Shown in pieces: positions 38,690-48,004 of a stretch of 64,000 bases of DNA. Each line of letters opens with the position of its first letter. Position 1 is the stretch's first letter. Made by a program: the position numbers and the translations under genes. Origin of the DNA: Rusavskia elegans (lineage: Eukaryota; Ascomycota; Lecanoromycetes; Teloschistales; Teloschistaceae); NCBI GenBank assembly GCA_011316305.1, contig SAUG01000145.1, positions 1 through 64,000 of the forward strand, written 5' to 3'. Under the pieces are notes generated by a model that was given only the letters and a program-made list of their open reading frames with translations, was not told the DNA's origin and did not search any database.

Positions 38690-39600
38690 GGTTAGAATCC
38701 GGATATTTCCGACGCCTTTAAAGCTATACGCGAAAGAGTAAATAAAAACTATAATAAAATAATAGATAAAAGAATTAATAGAAACTATAATAGAATAATA
38801 GATAATAAAACTTTCTTTTTAATAATATACGGAAAGGTAACTCGATATAATTTATTATTATTGAAATTATCGAAGACGCGGAATCTATCTAGAAATATTA
38901 TAAATAGAAATATTATTTTATATAAAAAAACTTCGATAATAGCCGGTATAGATTATTCGATAATTAATATCGGATATTCTACTAAAAGTATTTAAATCTA
39001 AATAGATTTAAATATTCTATTATCTAAAATTTTATAGACGGTACTAGAAAAGAATATATAATATTTATATTATTCTATTATCGGAAATATTATAATTTAA
39101 AAGATATTACCCGATTCTATAATAATATATTAATGATTAATTACTTTATTTAAAAGATTATAAATTATATTTAGAAAATCTAAATCTACCGCCGCCGAAC
39201 GTAATATAACTATAGACGTCGGATCTACCGCCGGGGTACTAGTAGTATCTATTTTAAAAGATAGAGGCCTAGATACTACTAGTAAGATAGAATTTTCGCG
39301 ACGTAAACGAGAGATAAATAGAGACGATAATAGTAAACCGAAGCTATATAGAAAATTAAAGCCGGAAAAAAAAAGTATAGCCGGAAGATATTAGGATTTA
39401 AAATTTTCAATTTTCGTTTTTAATAGAATTTATCTATTTTATATAATTATATTCTTTGAAACTAAATTTTTATTAGCGTATTTATAAACGTTAAAATATT
39501 AGATTATTAAATTTAAAGTTTTTATAAACTATTCTAGGATATCGGAATTATAGATAAAATTATAAAATATCGCGTTAAAAGCCGGGATATATTTAAAGAT
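38690..39600 (+). pseudogene. Extra reading frame downstream of the gypsy A chromodomain
   Basis: In a 2.3 kb segment between the chromodomain and the 3' LTR one plus frame stays open for 99 codons (38,696-38,992) and again, in the same frame, for 76 codons (39,164-39,391), separated by a few TAA/TAG. Elsewhere in this DNA frames rarely run 40 codons. The translation starts NPDISDAFKAIRERVNKNYN and later has a basic stretch FSRRKREINRDDNSKPK. No family is recognised. It may be an accessory gene of the element or sequence captured by it. It lacks an ATG, as expected after RIP. Confidence 0.5.
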
Positions 39601-40155
39601 ATTTATAATATCTAGAACCAGTTTTTTTTATAAATTTATAGTCTTTTAGAAAAAGTTTTTTCCTATTCTAGATAGTAAAACGGCAGGCGTTTATTATTTA
39701 CTATATAGCTAAATCGAAAATATAAAGTAGTAATTATAATTAACTTTAAAATAATATAATAGAAAAAGCTATACTATTTTATAATTAGATAGTTTTTTTC
39801 TATCCTTTTTATATTTTAAATAAATATTAATAAAGTAGTTTTTCGAATATTCGAAGATTAAATAAAAACGATTAATATTATTATAATCGCTAATCGCGTA
39901 GTATAAAACTTCAATATATAATAGAAAAGATATATCTATATATATAAAATAGAAAAACTCGTATAAACGAATAAATTATTAAAATAAATAAAATATAGAA
40001 AATTAGAATTTTTATTAAATAAAATATTACTATATTATTATTAGCGCGTCGGAATCGTATCGTTCCGAATATTTATTTACTATATAAAACTCTCGTATAT
40101 TTATATAAAAGTTAAATCCGATTATATTTATTAAAATTTTTATCTAATATTATTT

Positions 40156-40160
<5 letters not shown>

Positions 40161-40190
<30 letters not shown>
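40161..40190. repeat. TA microsatellite
   Basis: Run of about 14 TA units just upstream of the gypsy A 3' LTR. Confidence 0.9.
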
Positions 40191-40193
<3 letters not shown>

Positions 40194-40569
40194 TAATATA
40201 TATCTATAGATATAATATATTTCTTTAAATAAATAAATTAAAATAAAGTTATAAATATAATTTAGCCGGTACTATAATATAGTAGTAATATATTCCGTAT
40301 TATATCGTAAATTTTAGAAAATTTATATTCGATTTATAGTAATACTATTTTCGTTTTAGTTTTAATCTAATATATATCTATATAACTAAAATATAATTAT
40401 TTATAAATTGAAGCCGATTATAATAATAGCTAAAAAGTAATTCTTTTTTTTATTTTTTTTAATTTATATAAAAAATTATATAATTAATAGATTTATTTAA
40501 TAAATATTATAAAAGATATAGACTGATATAATATAATATCGGAAACGATATCGCGAAAAGAAAAATAAT

Positions 40570-40804
40570 TATAAACGTTAAACGCGTTATATAAATTCTA
40601 GAAATATAATTAGAACGTTTAGAAATAAAACTTGCTATCTAGTCGCTAAAACGTCGCTAGTATATCGGATTTCGATTCTTTTTTACTTTTTCTTTTCTTT
40701 TATTACTAGGTTATATTCTAGTTTTTCTAGAATATAAATGAGTTTTATAATATATCTTTCGTTTAATCTATAATTATATATTATTTTAAAAATATTTCGT
40801 TTTA
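40570..40804 (+). repeat. Gypsy A 3' LTR
   Basis: 235 bp, same length as the 5' LTR, starting TATAAACGTT and ending CGTTTTA. More A/T than its partner. Confidence 0.75.
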
Positions 40805-40836
40805 ATAAATTTATATATATATATATAAAAATTTAA

Positions 40837-40953
40837 GGCCTGGTGGCGCAGTAATAACGCTGCGTGACTTGGAGGCCTAACGGATCCGCGTTCTATCTCG
40901 GAGTTAGCGGAGTTAATCCAGCGGGTCGGGGGTTCGAATCCCTCGAAGGTTAA
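40837..40953 (+). ncRNA. tRNA-like module with Pol III A and B boxes, copy 1
   Basis: 117 nt. A-box-like TGGCGCAGTAATAACG at 40,844-40,859 and a perfect B box GGTTCGAATCC at 40,931-40,941. A D-arm-like CGCAG...CTGCG stem and a T-arm GGGGG/CCCTC stem can be drawn, but the acceptor stem pairs only over five bases (GGCCT with AGGTT) and no proper anticodon arm fits. It is therefore tRNA-like or tRNA-derived, not a normal tRNA gene. Unlike the AT-rich DNA around it, it keeps seven CA/TG dinucleotides. A homologous 117 nt copy sits at 59,809-59,925 on the minus strand. Confidence 0.5.
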
Positions 40954-41275
40954 CCTAATACTTGAGTTTTTTCTATCGACTAAATCGATTTTTATAGAGT
41001 TTAAAATATAGAGAACTTAGATAGTAAATCGTCTCGGTCTAGCCCGATCGATCGAATTTAATTAAGTTAATTAATAAAGTTAAATAGATTACGGTTTCCC
41101 TCTGGATTTTAGTCTAGATCTAGCTCTTTCGGAAATCTTTAATTCGAGTTTTCGGTAAAATATTTAAATACCAAATAATTGCGTAATCTAATCGGTTTAA
41201 CGCCTCTAGCGTTAAAATCGTAAAAAATTAAAATCAAAATCCGAATGATTAATCGTATAAATAAATAAATATAAA
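40954..41275 (+). repeat. Fragment homologous to gypsy B (gag-pol junction)
   Basis: Aligns with the reverse complement of about 59,500-59,808, the stretch between the tRNA-like module and the RT in gypsy B. Shared blocks include GTAAATCGTCTCG, AATAGATTACGGTTTC and ATCCGAATGATT. Homology fades near 41,275. This is a truncated piece of gypsy B in plus orientation, opposite to the full copy. Confidence 0.65.
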
Positions 41276-41611
41276 AATTTAATATAATTCTAGATAGAAA
41301 TTTTCTAGAAAAGTTAATATATTAATATTTAATTTATTTATCGAACTATTAATTTATCCGATACTAAAATCAAATTTGATTAATTAAATATAATACGTTT
41401 AACGTTTATATTAATAAACGTTGAAAGTTTGTTTATAATAAATAATATCATTGATTATAGTTATATCGAAATTCTACCAGTTTTAATTCCGAAATTATTT
41501 CGTTTCTATTAATAAAAGACGTTTCGATTATTTTTTTTAGAAAGTGAAATCTAATATTTGATATTTAAAGCGATTTAACGCGGCGGAACTATCGTATAAT
41601 CGCGTCGCAAC
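41276..41611. other. AT-rich DNA, no feature recognised
   Basis: RIP-like composition with scattered CA/TG (TTGAAAGTTTGTT). No coding frame, terminal repeat or homology to other parts of the window could be fixed. Confidence 0.5.
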
Positions 41612-42032
41612 TAGACTGTTCGGTTCGGGTCGGATTTCCGTCGAATTATCGAATATTCGATCCGATTTTAGTAATCCGGATCGAATTATTTAATAATCTA
41701 ATCCGGATCCGATATAATTAAATTATATATTTAATTTATTATTATTTAAATATTTTAAAAAAAATTAAAAATTATTCAAATAATATATTCTTTTAAATTA
41801 GAATATCTCTAGCTAATATAGTTAATTATTTAAATTTTTATTAGTAAATTCGTATAAAAATTATATTAGTTTTATACTTTTATACTAGAATTTTGTAATT
41901 TTTCGGATCGGATCGGGTTAGCTAATCTAGATTTAAAATCCGGCCGGATCGGGTTAGACTTTAACCTAATCTGATTCAGGTCGGATCGGATTAGCTAACC
42001 CGAATTCGAAATCCGATCCGACGGCCAGTCTA
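41612..42032. mobile_element. Small non-autonomous hAT-like element 2 (MITE)
   Basis: 421 bp from TAGACTG to GGCCAGTCTA, with the GGGTCGGA-type subterminal motifs of the family. Flanked by GTCGCAAC (41,604-41,611) and GCCGTAAC (42,033-42,040), an 8 bp duplication differing at two C/T positions. No coding capacity. Confidence 0.75.
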
Positions 42033-42040
42033 GCCGTAAC

Positions 42041-42180
42041 CGTAAATTCGAAATCGTAATCGTTGATAATTGTTCTATTTATTAAAATAATATATAAATT
42101 CTGTTAAATAGATTTAGAAACTATATATCAATTTTGCGTAGACTAGTAGTTTTAGAGTTATTTAGAAGATATTATCATTA
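42041..42180. other. Border between RIPed DNA and gene island
   Basis: Composition shifts from AT-rich, CA/TG-poor sequence to balanced sequence between about 42,125 and 42,185, just before the FGAM synthase remnant. Confidence 0.7.
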
Positions 42181-42420
42181 CTATTTGGCAGTACTTGGGT
42201 AATCTTCGATTCGATCCGACCGACATTAGTCTTCCCTTGATGACTCCGGTAAAGAGCAGACCACGAGTTGCAATACTTAGGGAGCAAGGAGTCAACGGGC
42301 TTAAGGAGATGGCCTTCGCCTTCAGCCATGCAGCAGGTTTCGAGTCCGTCGATGTACATATGACTGACATTCTCACTGGCTACTCCTTAGAGAAACCCCA
42401 TAATCTTGCTGCCTGTGGAG

Positions 42421-42550
42421 ATAAGCAATCTTCCAAGTTCTTTTGCGGTCTTTTGCCATAAAGCGTCTTCTTTTAGGAGTGGTGAAACCTCTTTGACTCC
42501 TTTTCTTTCTTTCAACCTATTGAGGAGATGCTAACCCGGAGTCTGCTCAG
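42421..42550 (+). other. Inferred intron 1 of the FGAM synthase remnant, 5' splice site lost
   Basis: Joining GGAG at 42,420 to GTTTCTCC at 42,551 restores the conserved AACGGFSYGDVL. The 3' part is textbook: branch site GCTAAC (about 42,530) and CTCAG acceptor. The 5' end reads ATAAGC where GTAAGC is expected, so splicing should fail. Confidence 0.75.
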
Positions 42551-42669
42551 GTTTCTCCTACGGCGATGTTTTGAGAGCTGGCCAGGGCTGGGCACAGTCC
42601 GTCCTCAGGAATGATCTTGCGCGTCAAACCCTCGAAAAATTCTTCCGAAGATCTGATACCTTTACGCTG

Positions 42670-42735
42670 GTACGTAAACATCAAGCCGCTTCTTGTTGTG
42701 CGGTAGAGCCTCAGCGAGCTGATGCCAAGGAACAG
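42670..42735 (+). other. Inferred intron 2 of the FGAM synthase remnant
   Basis: 66 bp in phase 0: donor GTACGT, branch-like CTGAT, acceptor AACAG. Removing it joins DTFTL to (G/R)ICNG, as in the family. Confidence 0.75.
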
Positions 42736-43239
42736 AGAATTTGCAATGGCCGCCAGATGCTTAGCAGGTTGATAGATGTACTTCTAGGGTTCCAGAACTG
42801 GCTTACCTTCGTCCAGAATACGAGTCGACAATTCGAAGCAAAACTCTCCGGGTGACGATCCAGGATTCACAGCCCTCGGTCTTCTTTGACGGCATGAGCG
42901 GCTCATCACTGCCTATCGTGGTTTCCCATGGCGAGGGCAGAGCCAATTTCTCATCCAAGGCTGACCTGCAGTCGCTCAATGACGGTAGCCTGATGCCGAT
43001 GAGATACGGCTATAATTACGGATCCGTCACAGAGATATCCCTTCAATCCCAATGGTAGCCCGGAAGGCATCGCAGGCGTGAAAAGTCGTGACGGGCGAGT
43101 GCTTGCATTGATGCCGCATCCAGAAGAACGCACCACAATGGCCGACGCATGCAGTTGGGCGCCTAAGAAGAAGCTGGACAATTGGGCGCAATACCCATGG
43201 GCTAGCATCTTCCCCAGTGCCCGCAAATGGGTTGGGTAG

Positions 43240-43800
43240 GGTGGTCAGGGGCACTGAGAGAAGCTCAAGAGCCGGACGGAAAGCTTGCTATTGACGCGCC
43301 ATTGACCTATAAGTTTCGGAGACTAAGGTCAGCAGATTTGTGGCCTTCCAGCTAGGGGATTCGCTGTTCGTCAGTGGATAATCGGAATGGTTTGAAGGTC
43401 GACAGCGTCGAGCACTTCGAGCAAAACAGGCTCTTACTAAGCCATGCTTCTGGTAATCTACGAAGAGGCCGGACTTCGATGTGCCTTGGGGTCCTCTAGT
43501 TCAGCTCTGTTGGTCTGTATCGGGGATGTGTCATCGCTTTGAACAGAGCAGCCGATTTTTTGTCGTGACAAAGAGACGTTCCTATCGAGCATAAAACCTA
43601 TCTTTAAGTCTGCACAATCTCAATGAGAGCCTTGGACTCGAGAAGTTGAAGCGAGATCAATCAAACAGCAACGATGTGTTCTTGTATCTCAGCATCGAAG
43701 CTCATTGGAAAGGCTCATCGGCTCCATCATACGTCAAAGCAGGGGTCGGGGCGACCTGGATTATTTCCTAGAGAGCGTGGTATATCTTGGTTATTGGGAT
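43240..43800. other. Intergenic or decayed sequence, no gene recognised
   Basis: Balanced composition, stops in all frames, no recognised domain, RNA or repeat. Confidence 0.5.
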
Positions 43801-43815
43801 AAGTGACGACAAGAC

Positions 43816-44550
43816 TTGGATGCGTCCGAACGATGTTTCCTACAGCTAATCGTTCGGTCATCAAACCCCTTTATTATTTACTCAATTGAACTTCAGCATC
43901 TCCAAAATCAGCTATTTCGTGCCGCACACCCAGAGTCTGCTCCATCCCACAAATGCATGGAAACTGGCGTACAAGCTCGGAATGAACAAGACGCCTCAAC
44001 ATGGCAGATGGTTGGGAGGTAAACGCCGAAGGGACTTAAATGCTGAAAAGGGCAATCACAGGAGAAGATACTCCCGGCTGACATTTTATGCTTTCACCAT
44101 CATCAACAGCATGCGAAAGGAGAGATTCCAACAGTTCAGGCCGATCAATTTCTACGTGGTCTTCGTTTGCAGGAACAGTATCAGACCAACTTCCTGGTGT
44201 ACTTGGGGCTCAAGAGGACCGAGGCCCACTTGATTGAGCACGTCGTTGCATCCTACATCAACAGTGGACAGGGTTCCGTGAGGCAGACGAGCCAGTATAT
44301 ACCACCAGATGATGGAAAACCCTCTCCCAACAAACATCTAATATGGGGCTTTCTGAAAGGGACACAACGCGCGGTATCTTTCCAACTAGACGAAATACGT
44401 CAAGAGACTGTCAGAATTGATTCTCCCCTAAGGCTAACCTCTCGTCGGTTCAAGACGACCAGTCTGCAACCTCATGGACAAAGCTTAGCAATGGGGACAC
44501 GGTTTGACGAACATAACTTTGGCATAAATCCAAGCTCTTCACTTTTCTAG
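43816..44550 (+). pseudogene. Unassigned gene relic
   Basis: Two plus-strand pieces share a frame. The first (43,816-44,022) contains IELQHLQNQLFRAAHPE and ends just after WQMVGR. The second (44,167-44,550, extendable upstream through EIPTVQADQFLRGLRLQEQY) ends with TAG at 44,548. Between them lies a plausible intron: GTAAAC at about 44,020, branch CTGAC at about 44,078 and a CAACAG acceptor at about 44,110, but using it shifts the frame. I recognise no family and no start can be chosen. It may be a decayed gene or chance open frames in balanced DNA. Confidence 0.3.
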
Positions 44551-44604
44551 ATCTCATGTCCGACTATGGAGCATACTTGATCTTACGAAACGATTTACTG
44601 TCTC

Positions 44605-45449
44605 TCAGCCGTGTTCTTCACGCAAGGTTTGCCAAATTTTGCTCTCCCTCTTACGCACGCTCGTTCTTCCCATTTCGCTCATTCTTGACCACCGGGCGTG
44701 TAGTCCTGATAGCACCGTGCACGCAGCGATGAAAACCACCTCAGGCAACATGGTCATGAGGAAATAAGCAGTGGAGCTACCCTTGGATGCCTGCCACGCC
44801 ATATCACTCGTGATCACAACCAGGAGCAGCGGAGCGCACGCCGCCACACATCTCAGCAGTCGAGACTCTTCGGGCGCGTACTGGTGTCGACGAGTCCAAA
44901 ATTATAGGAAGACGCCTACGGTATACAGGAAGATGATAGCTAGCAAGCCTATGCCTGCTCGACTGTATGGCGTTGCGAGGAGCTGATCTCTGTCTTTTCG
45001 CGCAACAGCAACGAAACCACCGATGGAAATGCCGATGTCTATAGTGGTGAGAACCTGGGGAATGATCCAAATTCGCTTAGGGACGATGGGATGACTCCGT
45101 TTCTAAAAGAAAGTCCAAAAACTTGATTAGCCCCCTGTTGCTTCTCGGGATCTAGCTTTGGCACCTACGTTCCCTCCATCATTTCCAGCAATGTAAAGAT
45201 GAGCAAAATGATGCCGAGCGACTCGCAGACGAATACGCCCGCCCAGAGGCCGTCCGAATCACTCTTGACGAGGGCCAGCATGCAGCCGGCACCCACCAGC
45301 CGCAGGATAGAGAAGGTGCCGATGCAGAACCAGCCGATTCGACGCGCCCACCTGAAGTGATAGGCTAGCAGGAATGACAGCGAGAAGAGTACAACCTGTG
45401 CAATGGCAATACCATCACGGAATCTGAGGACGCCGTCACCAGATCCCAT
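44605..45449 (-). pseudogene. DUF7702-like fungal multi-pass membrane protein, one intron, premature stop
   Basis: Exon 1 (45,449-45,169) begins at an ATG and has FRDGIAIAQVVLF, RRIGWFCIGTFSILRLVGAG and SLGIILLIFTLLEM, the opening pattern (RDGISIAQ...RxxGW...FSLxRIxGA) of the fungal DUF7702 membrane proteins. Exon 2 (45,094-44,605) continues with RIWIIPQVLTTIDIGISIGG, a further helix, then LLRCVAACAPLLLVVITSD and MLPEVVFIAACTVL. About seven membrane helices fit 256 codons, a usual length. The intron (45,168-45,095, 74 bp) has donor GTAGGT and branch CTAAT. Codon 158 is TAA (44,904-44,902), between L and FW in the fifth helix, where the family would have a residue such as Tyr. Function of the family is unknown. 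It is either a recent pseudogene, an error, or a gene with a short product. Confidence 0.75.
45095..45168 (-). other. Intron of the DUF7702-like gene
   Basis: 74 bp on the minus strand: donor GTAGGT after GAGGGAAC, branch GGCTAATC about 35 nt before the acceptor GGAG. Using the earlier TTTTAG acceptor would break the frame; this one joins EGT to HPIVPKR. Confidence 0.65.
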
Positions 45450-46662
45450 CTGGACGGTTTACGAAGGGAGCCAGGGGGGCAAATCCACCAGGAGACCAAG
45501 CTGACAGAGCCTATAAAATATCTATATCGACTTTATGGACTTATTATGGGAAGTCAATTGCCGGACAAGGTGGTGGCATGCGGATCAGCCCAGTAGGGTT
45601 CATATCCAAGAAAATCTTCGTGCAAGAAGGTTGTCAGGCTGGTAATACATATCACTGTATTTGATTCCGCCTCGATCCGCAATAATGTTTGGGGCTACTC
45701 CGACAAAGAAGGGTATGCCCGTTGAACGCGTCCATCTCAACATGCTACTGACAATACATACGGTGCACAAAAGTGCAGGCAATTAGGAATGTAGTTGAAG
45801 CAATCACTGTACGTACCTCGCAATCCGGTGTGTACTACCTGGATCTAGCTACAGCGGCCAAAGTGCTGTTGTCATGAGGTCGAACGCACCATGTGGAACT
45901 AACCCACGTTAAAAACTGTTCTCGAGGCTCAGGTAGGAGCACGTTGTTCTAACCGTGTTGTGTATAGACATGTACACAAGTACACTTTGCGTGTTGTTGG
46001 TTCATTGTATCCGTGAAGTTGACTCGCCACACGATACTTTTAAACTTCTTTTCCCTACTTTCCTCCACTACCTGATTATATTCAACCCGTCAGATGTTCC
46101 GTGGCACACTTGATCATTGAAGTATCTACGCGAACAGTTAAAAATCCAATCAGATTCGAATCCGGGTCCTTGGTTTTGTGTAATTGCTTTCTCCGTTACA
46201 GAGGTATTTTGGGAGAAACTGCCTTTGACTGGCTCGCCTTGCCAAAGCATCAGGCTTGATGGTCTGCCAATCGATATGATAAGCATATTACTGTTTGTGC
46301 GTGATCGACGAAGCTGCTTGCGTTTGTAGGTCTAACTCAGCGAACTTCGTGAGAGCTGAAAGGACAGATCGTTTGAATCCTTGCGAGGCATAATCCAGCG
46401 CTGTTCAGGTTGGGACGCCTGTACCCTTGAACCGGCAACAAAAGTGGGCAACGAAGGTTTTTGGTTCGCAGACCTGAGGTGACTTGGTGGGTGGCGAGCT
46501 GTCTGGCGAGTCGATTCCAGAGATTAGATTTTATATACACCGCTTTCTCCGCTTTGAAAGGTGTGACAAGCGATGGTACTCAATCCCGGGCCCTCGTGTC
46601 ATCAAGATACATGATGTAGATCGCCGGCGCGTCCCCAACGTGGAAGGGCAACCTTAGAAATC
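45450..46662. other. 1.2 kb intergenic region, no gene recognised
   Basis: Balanced composition. Short open frames exist on both strands (for example 46,068-46,329) but show no domain, codon pattern or splice context I can support. It contains the 3' flank of the G-patch gene and the 5' flank of the membrane-protein gene, both transcribed leftward. Confidence 0.5.
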
Positions 46663-47625
46663 TTAGCCATGCTCGTCCTCAGTCACTCCCGGGCATCCGT
46701 CCATTCGTTCATCCAGATATTGGAATTTGCACCAGAAGCAGTACCGCCAGCTCTCCCTCAGATACTCCACCATCTTCCGCAACCTCTCGGCCGGCTCCAG
46801 CCCGTTGAAATCATCCAATTCTGGATCTTCGACTTCGACGTCTTCTTCCTCTGTACCCCAAGCCTGCCTATCCTGCTTCTCCTCATCCGGATCGTCATAT
46901 GCCGCGCTCCGGGACAAGCTCTGGTGTAAATCATACCGCATCCTCCTTTGCCTTTCCTTCTCATCTCGGTCCTTGACGAGCCCTCTCCAGAGAAGATTGA
47001 TGCCCGCAGTAGGTTTCGACGTAGATCTGCCTCCATTCTCCCCTTTGTCAGCCGTACCTTCACCAGTCGTTGTATGATCGCTCTCGAATTCCTCCAAAAC
47101 CCGCATAGCTCCCCAGCACAATCCCTCGGCCCTCTTCTGTTCCCTTTCCCTCGCTTGCCTTTCCCTGAATACTCCTTCCGTCTCCCTCTTCATCACCCCT
47201 TCGCCCCTATCCGTATCATCTTCGAACTTCCTCTTCCGCTCTCCATCCATCCCAATCCCTGCTCTCCCCTCCTTCACGACGACGCCGAGCGGCTCCTTTC
47301 GCGCATGTTCGTTTCCCTCCTTACCTAACGCCGAGCCGGCTTTGAAACCGAGTCTCGCCATCATCTGATAGCCCTTGGAGCTGACAGGCAAAGATGTATT
47401 GAGCGCTTCATCGCGGTTGAGTCGGGCTTGACGGGCCAATTCGGCTTTGGATGCTTGATGGGCGCGGGACTCGGCTTCGCGTCGCTTGCGACCGCGGCGC
47501 TGGACAGAGGTCTCGAACTGCGCGACGTTGGAGGACGATTCGGAGATTGTCATTGACATGTAATCATCCAAGTCGTCAGTGAGCTGAATATTATCCTCAT
47601 CATTGGATGTCTTGGAGGACGCCAT
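46663..47625 (-). CDS. G-patch and DUF4187 domain protein, GPATCH11-like
   Basis: Single-exon gene of 320 residues, the only intact gene seen. ATG at 47,625 lies in a good context (GTGGCCATGG); an upstream in-frame GTG is ignored. An acidic/Ser N-terminus and a basic stretch (RRGRKRREAE, about 44-53) precede a G-patch at about 81-128 with KGYQMMARLGFKAGSALGK and the glycines typical of the motif. A charged, probably coiled middle follows (ERQAREREQKRAEG). The C-terminus is a DUF4187 domain: WRYCFWCKFQY...MDGCPGVTEDEHG, with Cys296, Cys299 and Cys311 suited to metal binding. G-patch proteins usually activate DEAH-box RNA helicases, and relatives with this layout (human GPATCH11) are nuclear. 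A role in RNA processing is an inference. No RIP traces although RIPed DNA begins about 380 bp upstream. Confidence 0.92.
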   Translation of the reverse strand: MASSKTSNDEDNIQLTDDLDDYMSMTISESSSNVAQFETSVQRRGRKRREAESRAHQASKAELARQARLNRDEALNTSLPVSSKGYQMMARLGFKAGSALGKEGNEHARKEPLGVVVKEGRAGIGMDGERKRKFEDDTDRGEGVMKRETEGVFRERQAREREQKRAEGLCWGAMRVLEEFESDHTTTGEGTADKGENGGRSTSKPTAGINLLWRGLVKDRDEKERQRRMRYDLHQSLSRSAAYDDPDEEKQDRQAWGTEEEDVEVEDPELDDFNGLEPAERLRKMVEYLRESWRYCFWCKFQYLDERMDGCPGVTEDEHG

Positions 47626-48004
47626 GGCCACACGAGGACATGCGGCCGTCTATACTCTTCTGACGGACGAGCGGATACGTGATCCGATCTATTTTCAGTC
47701 GATTTATTGCATCATTCATTGAGGAGTGAGCTGCGTCTTTCTTTCTCAGCTACCTTGCAGTACAATAGGAAGCGCCGAGGCTTGCAGTTGCAGGTCGATT
47801 GTTCGACCCCGTTTATAAGACAGTCAGTCTAATGCACGCCACAATATCCCATGTACGTCACACCTATATTTGATGCATGTTTCCAGGGATACTGATAAAC
47901 ATAAGCAACGCGTATCTAAGGTACTACGCTGGCGCTGACCTCGCCGGTACTTAAAGTCGTATTCAAAACCCCGAAGTTCCGGCAGAGGGCGGGGGACCTA
48001 GGTA
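47626..48004. promoter_or_regulatory. Upstream region of the G-patch gene, up to the RIPed border
   Basis: About 380 bp of balanced DNA before the right RIPed block starts near 48,005, so promoter and 5' leader must fit here or extend into AT-rich DNA. A perfect hairpin GGTCGA-TTGT-TCGACC lies at 47,793-47,808. No TATA box or known factor site is claimed. Confidence 0.4.

Larger units (their letters stand above)
207..40804 (+). mobile_element. Gypsy A: chromodomain-type Ty3/gypsy LTR retrotransposon, RIPed and hosting nested insertions
   Basis: Two direct repeats of 235 bp (207-441 and 40,570-40,804) bound the element. Both open with T(G/A)TAAACGTT and share the block AACGTCGCTAG or its variants. 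Between them, split by insertions, lie plus-strand gag with a zinc knuckle, reverse transcriptase with YFDD, RNase H, an H2C2 finger, the integrase core and a C-terminal chromodomain, in the order known for chromoviruses. Removing copia 1, copia 2 and the two small elements leaves roughly 8.3 kb, a normal size for the superfamily. Every reading frame is broken, mostly by TAG/TAA in place of CAG/CAA/TGG, so the copy is dead. I could not define a clean target-site duplication. Confidence 0.85.
42240..43239 (+). pseudogene. FGAM synthase (phosphoribosylformylglycinamidine synthase) C-terminal glutaminase remnant
   Basis: The family enzyme makes FGAM from FGAR, glutamine and ATP in purine synthesis; its C-terminal amidotransferase domain supplies ammonia. 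Seen here: [34 protein letters not shown] and NLAACG, then GFSYGDVL-AGQGWAQSVL, ICNGRQMLS (catalytic Cys kept, the next Cys now Arg), SHGEGRA, LALMPHPE (catalytic His and Glu) and a normal end at SARKWVG. Only about the last fifth of a ~1,350-residue enzyme remains; the left side is cut at the RIPed border. Two introns are inferred (42,421-42,550 with a lost donor, 42,670-42,735). Single-base frameshifts lie near 42,850 and 43,034. Not RIPed despite the location. A functional copy must exist elsewhere if the fungus makes purines. Confidence 0.88.

Noticed and set aside
44804..45070. 88-codon minus-strand frame
   Set aside because: It overlaps exon 2 of the DUF7702-like gene in another frame; the membrane-helix frame is clearly the real one.
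46068..46329. Open frames on both strands, and a TTCGAATC motif at about 46,155 suggesting a tRNA
   Set aside because: No stem can be formed around the TTCGAATC loop and no anticodon or acceptor arm fits. The frames show no domain or splice context.
46727..47328. Open frames on the plus strand over the G-patch gene
   Set aside because: Shadows of the intact minus-strand gene.
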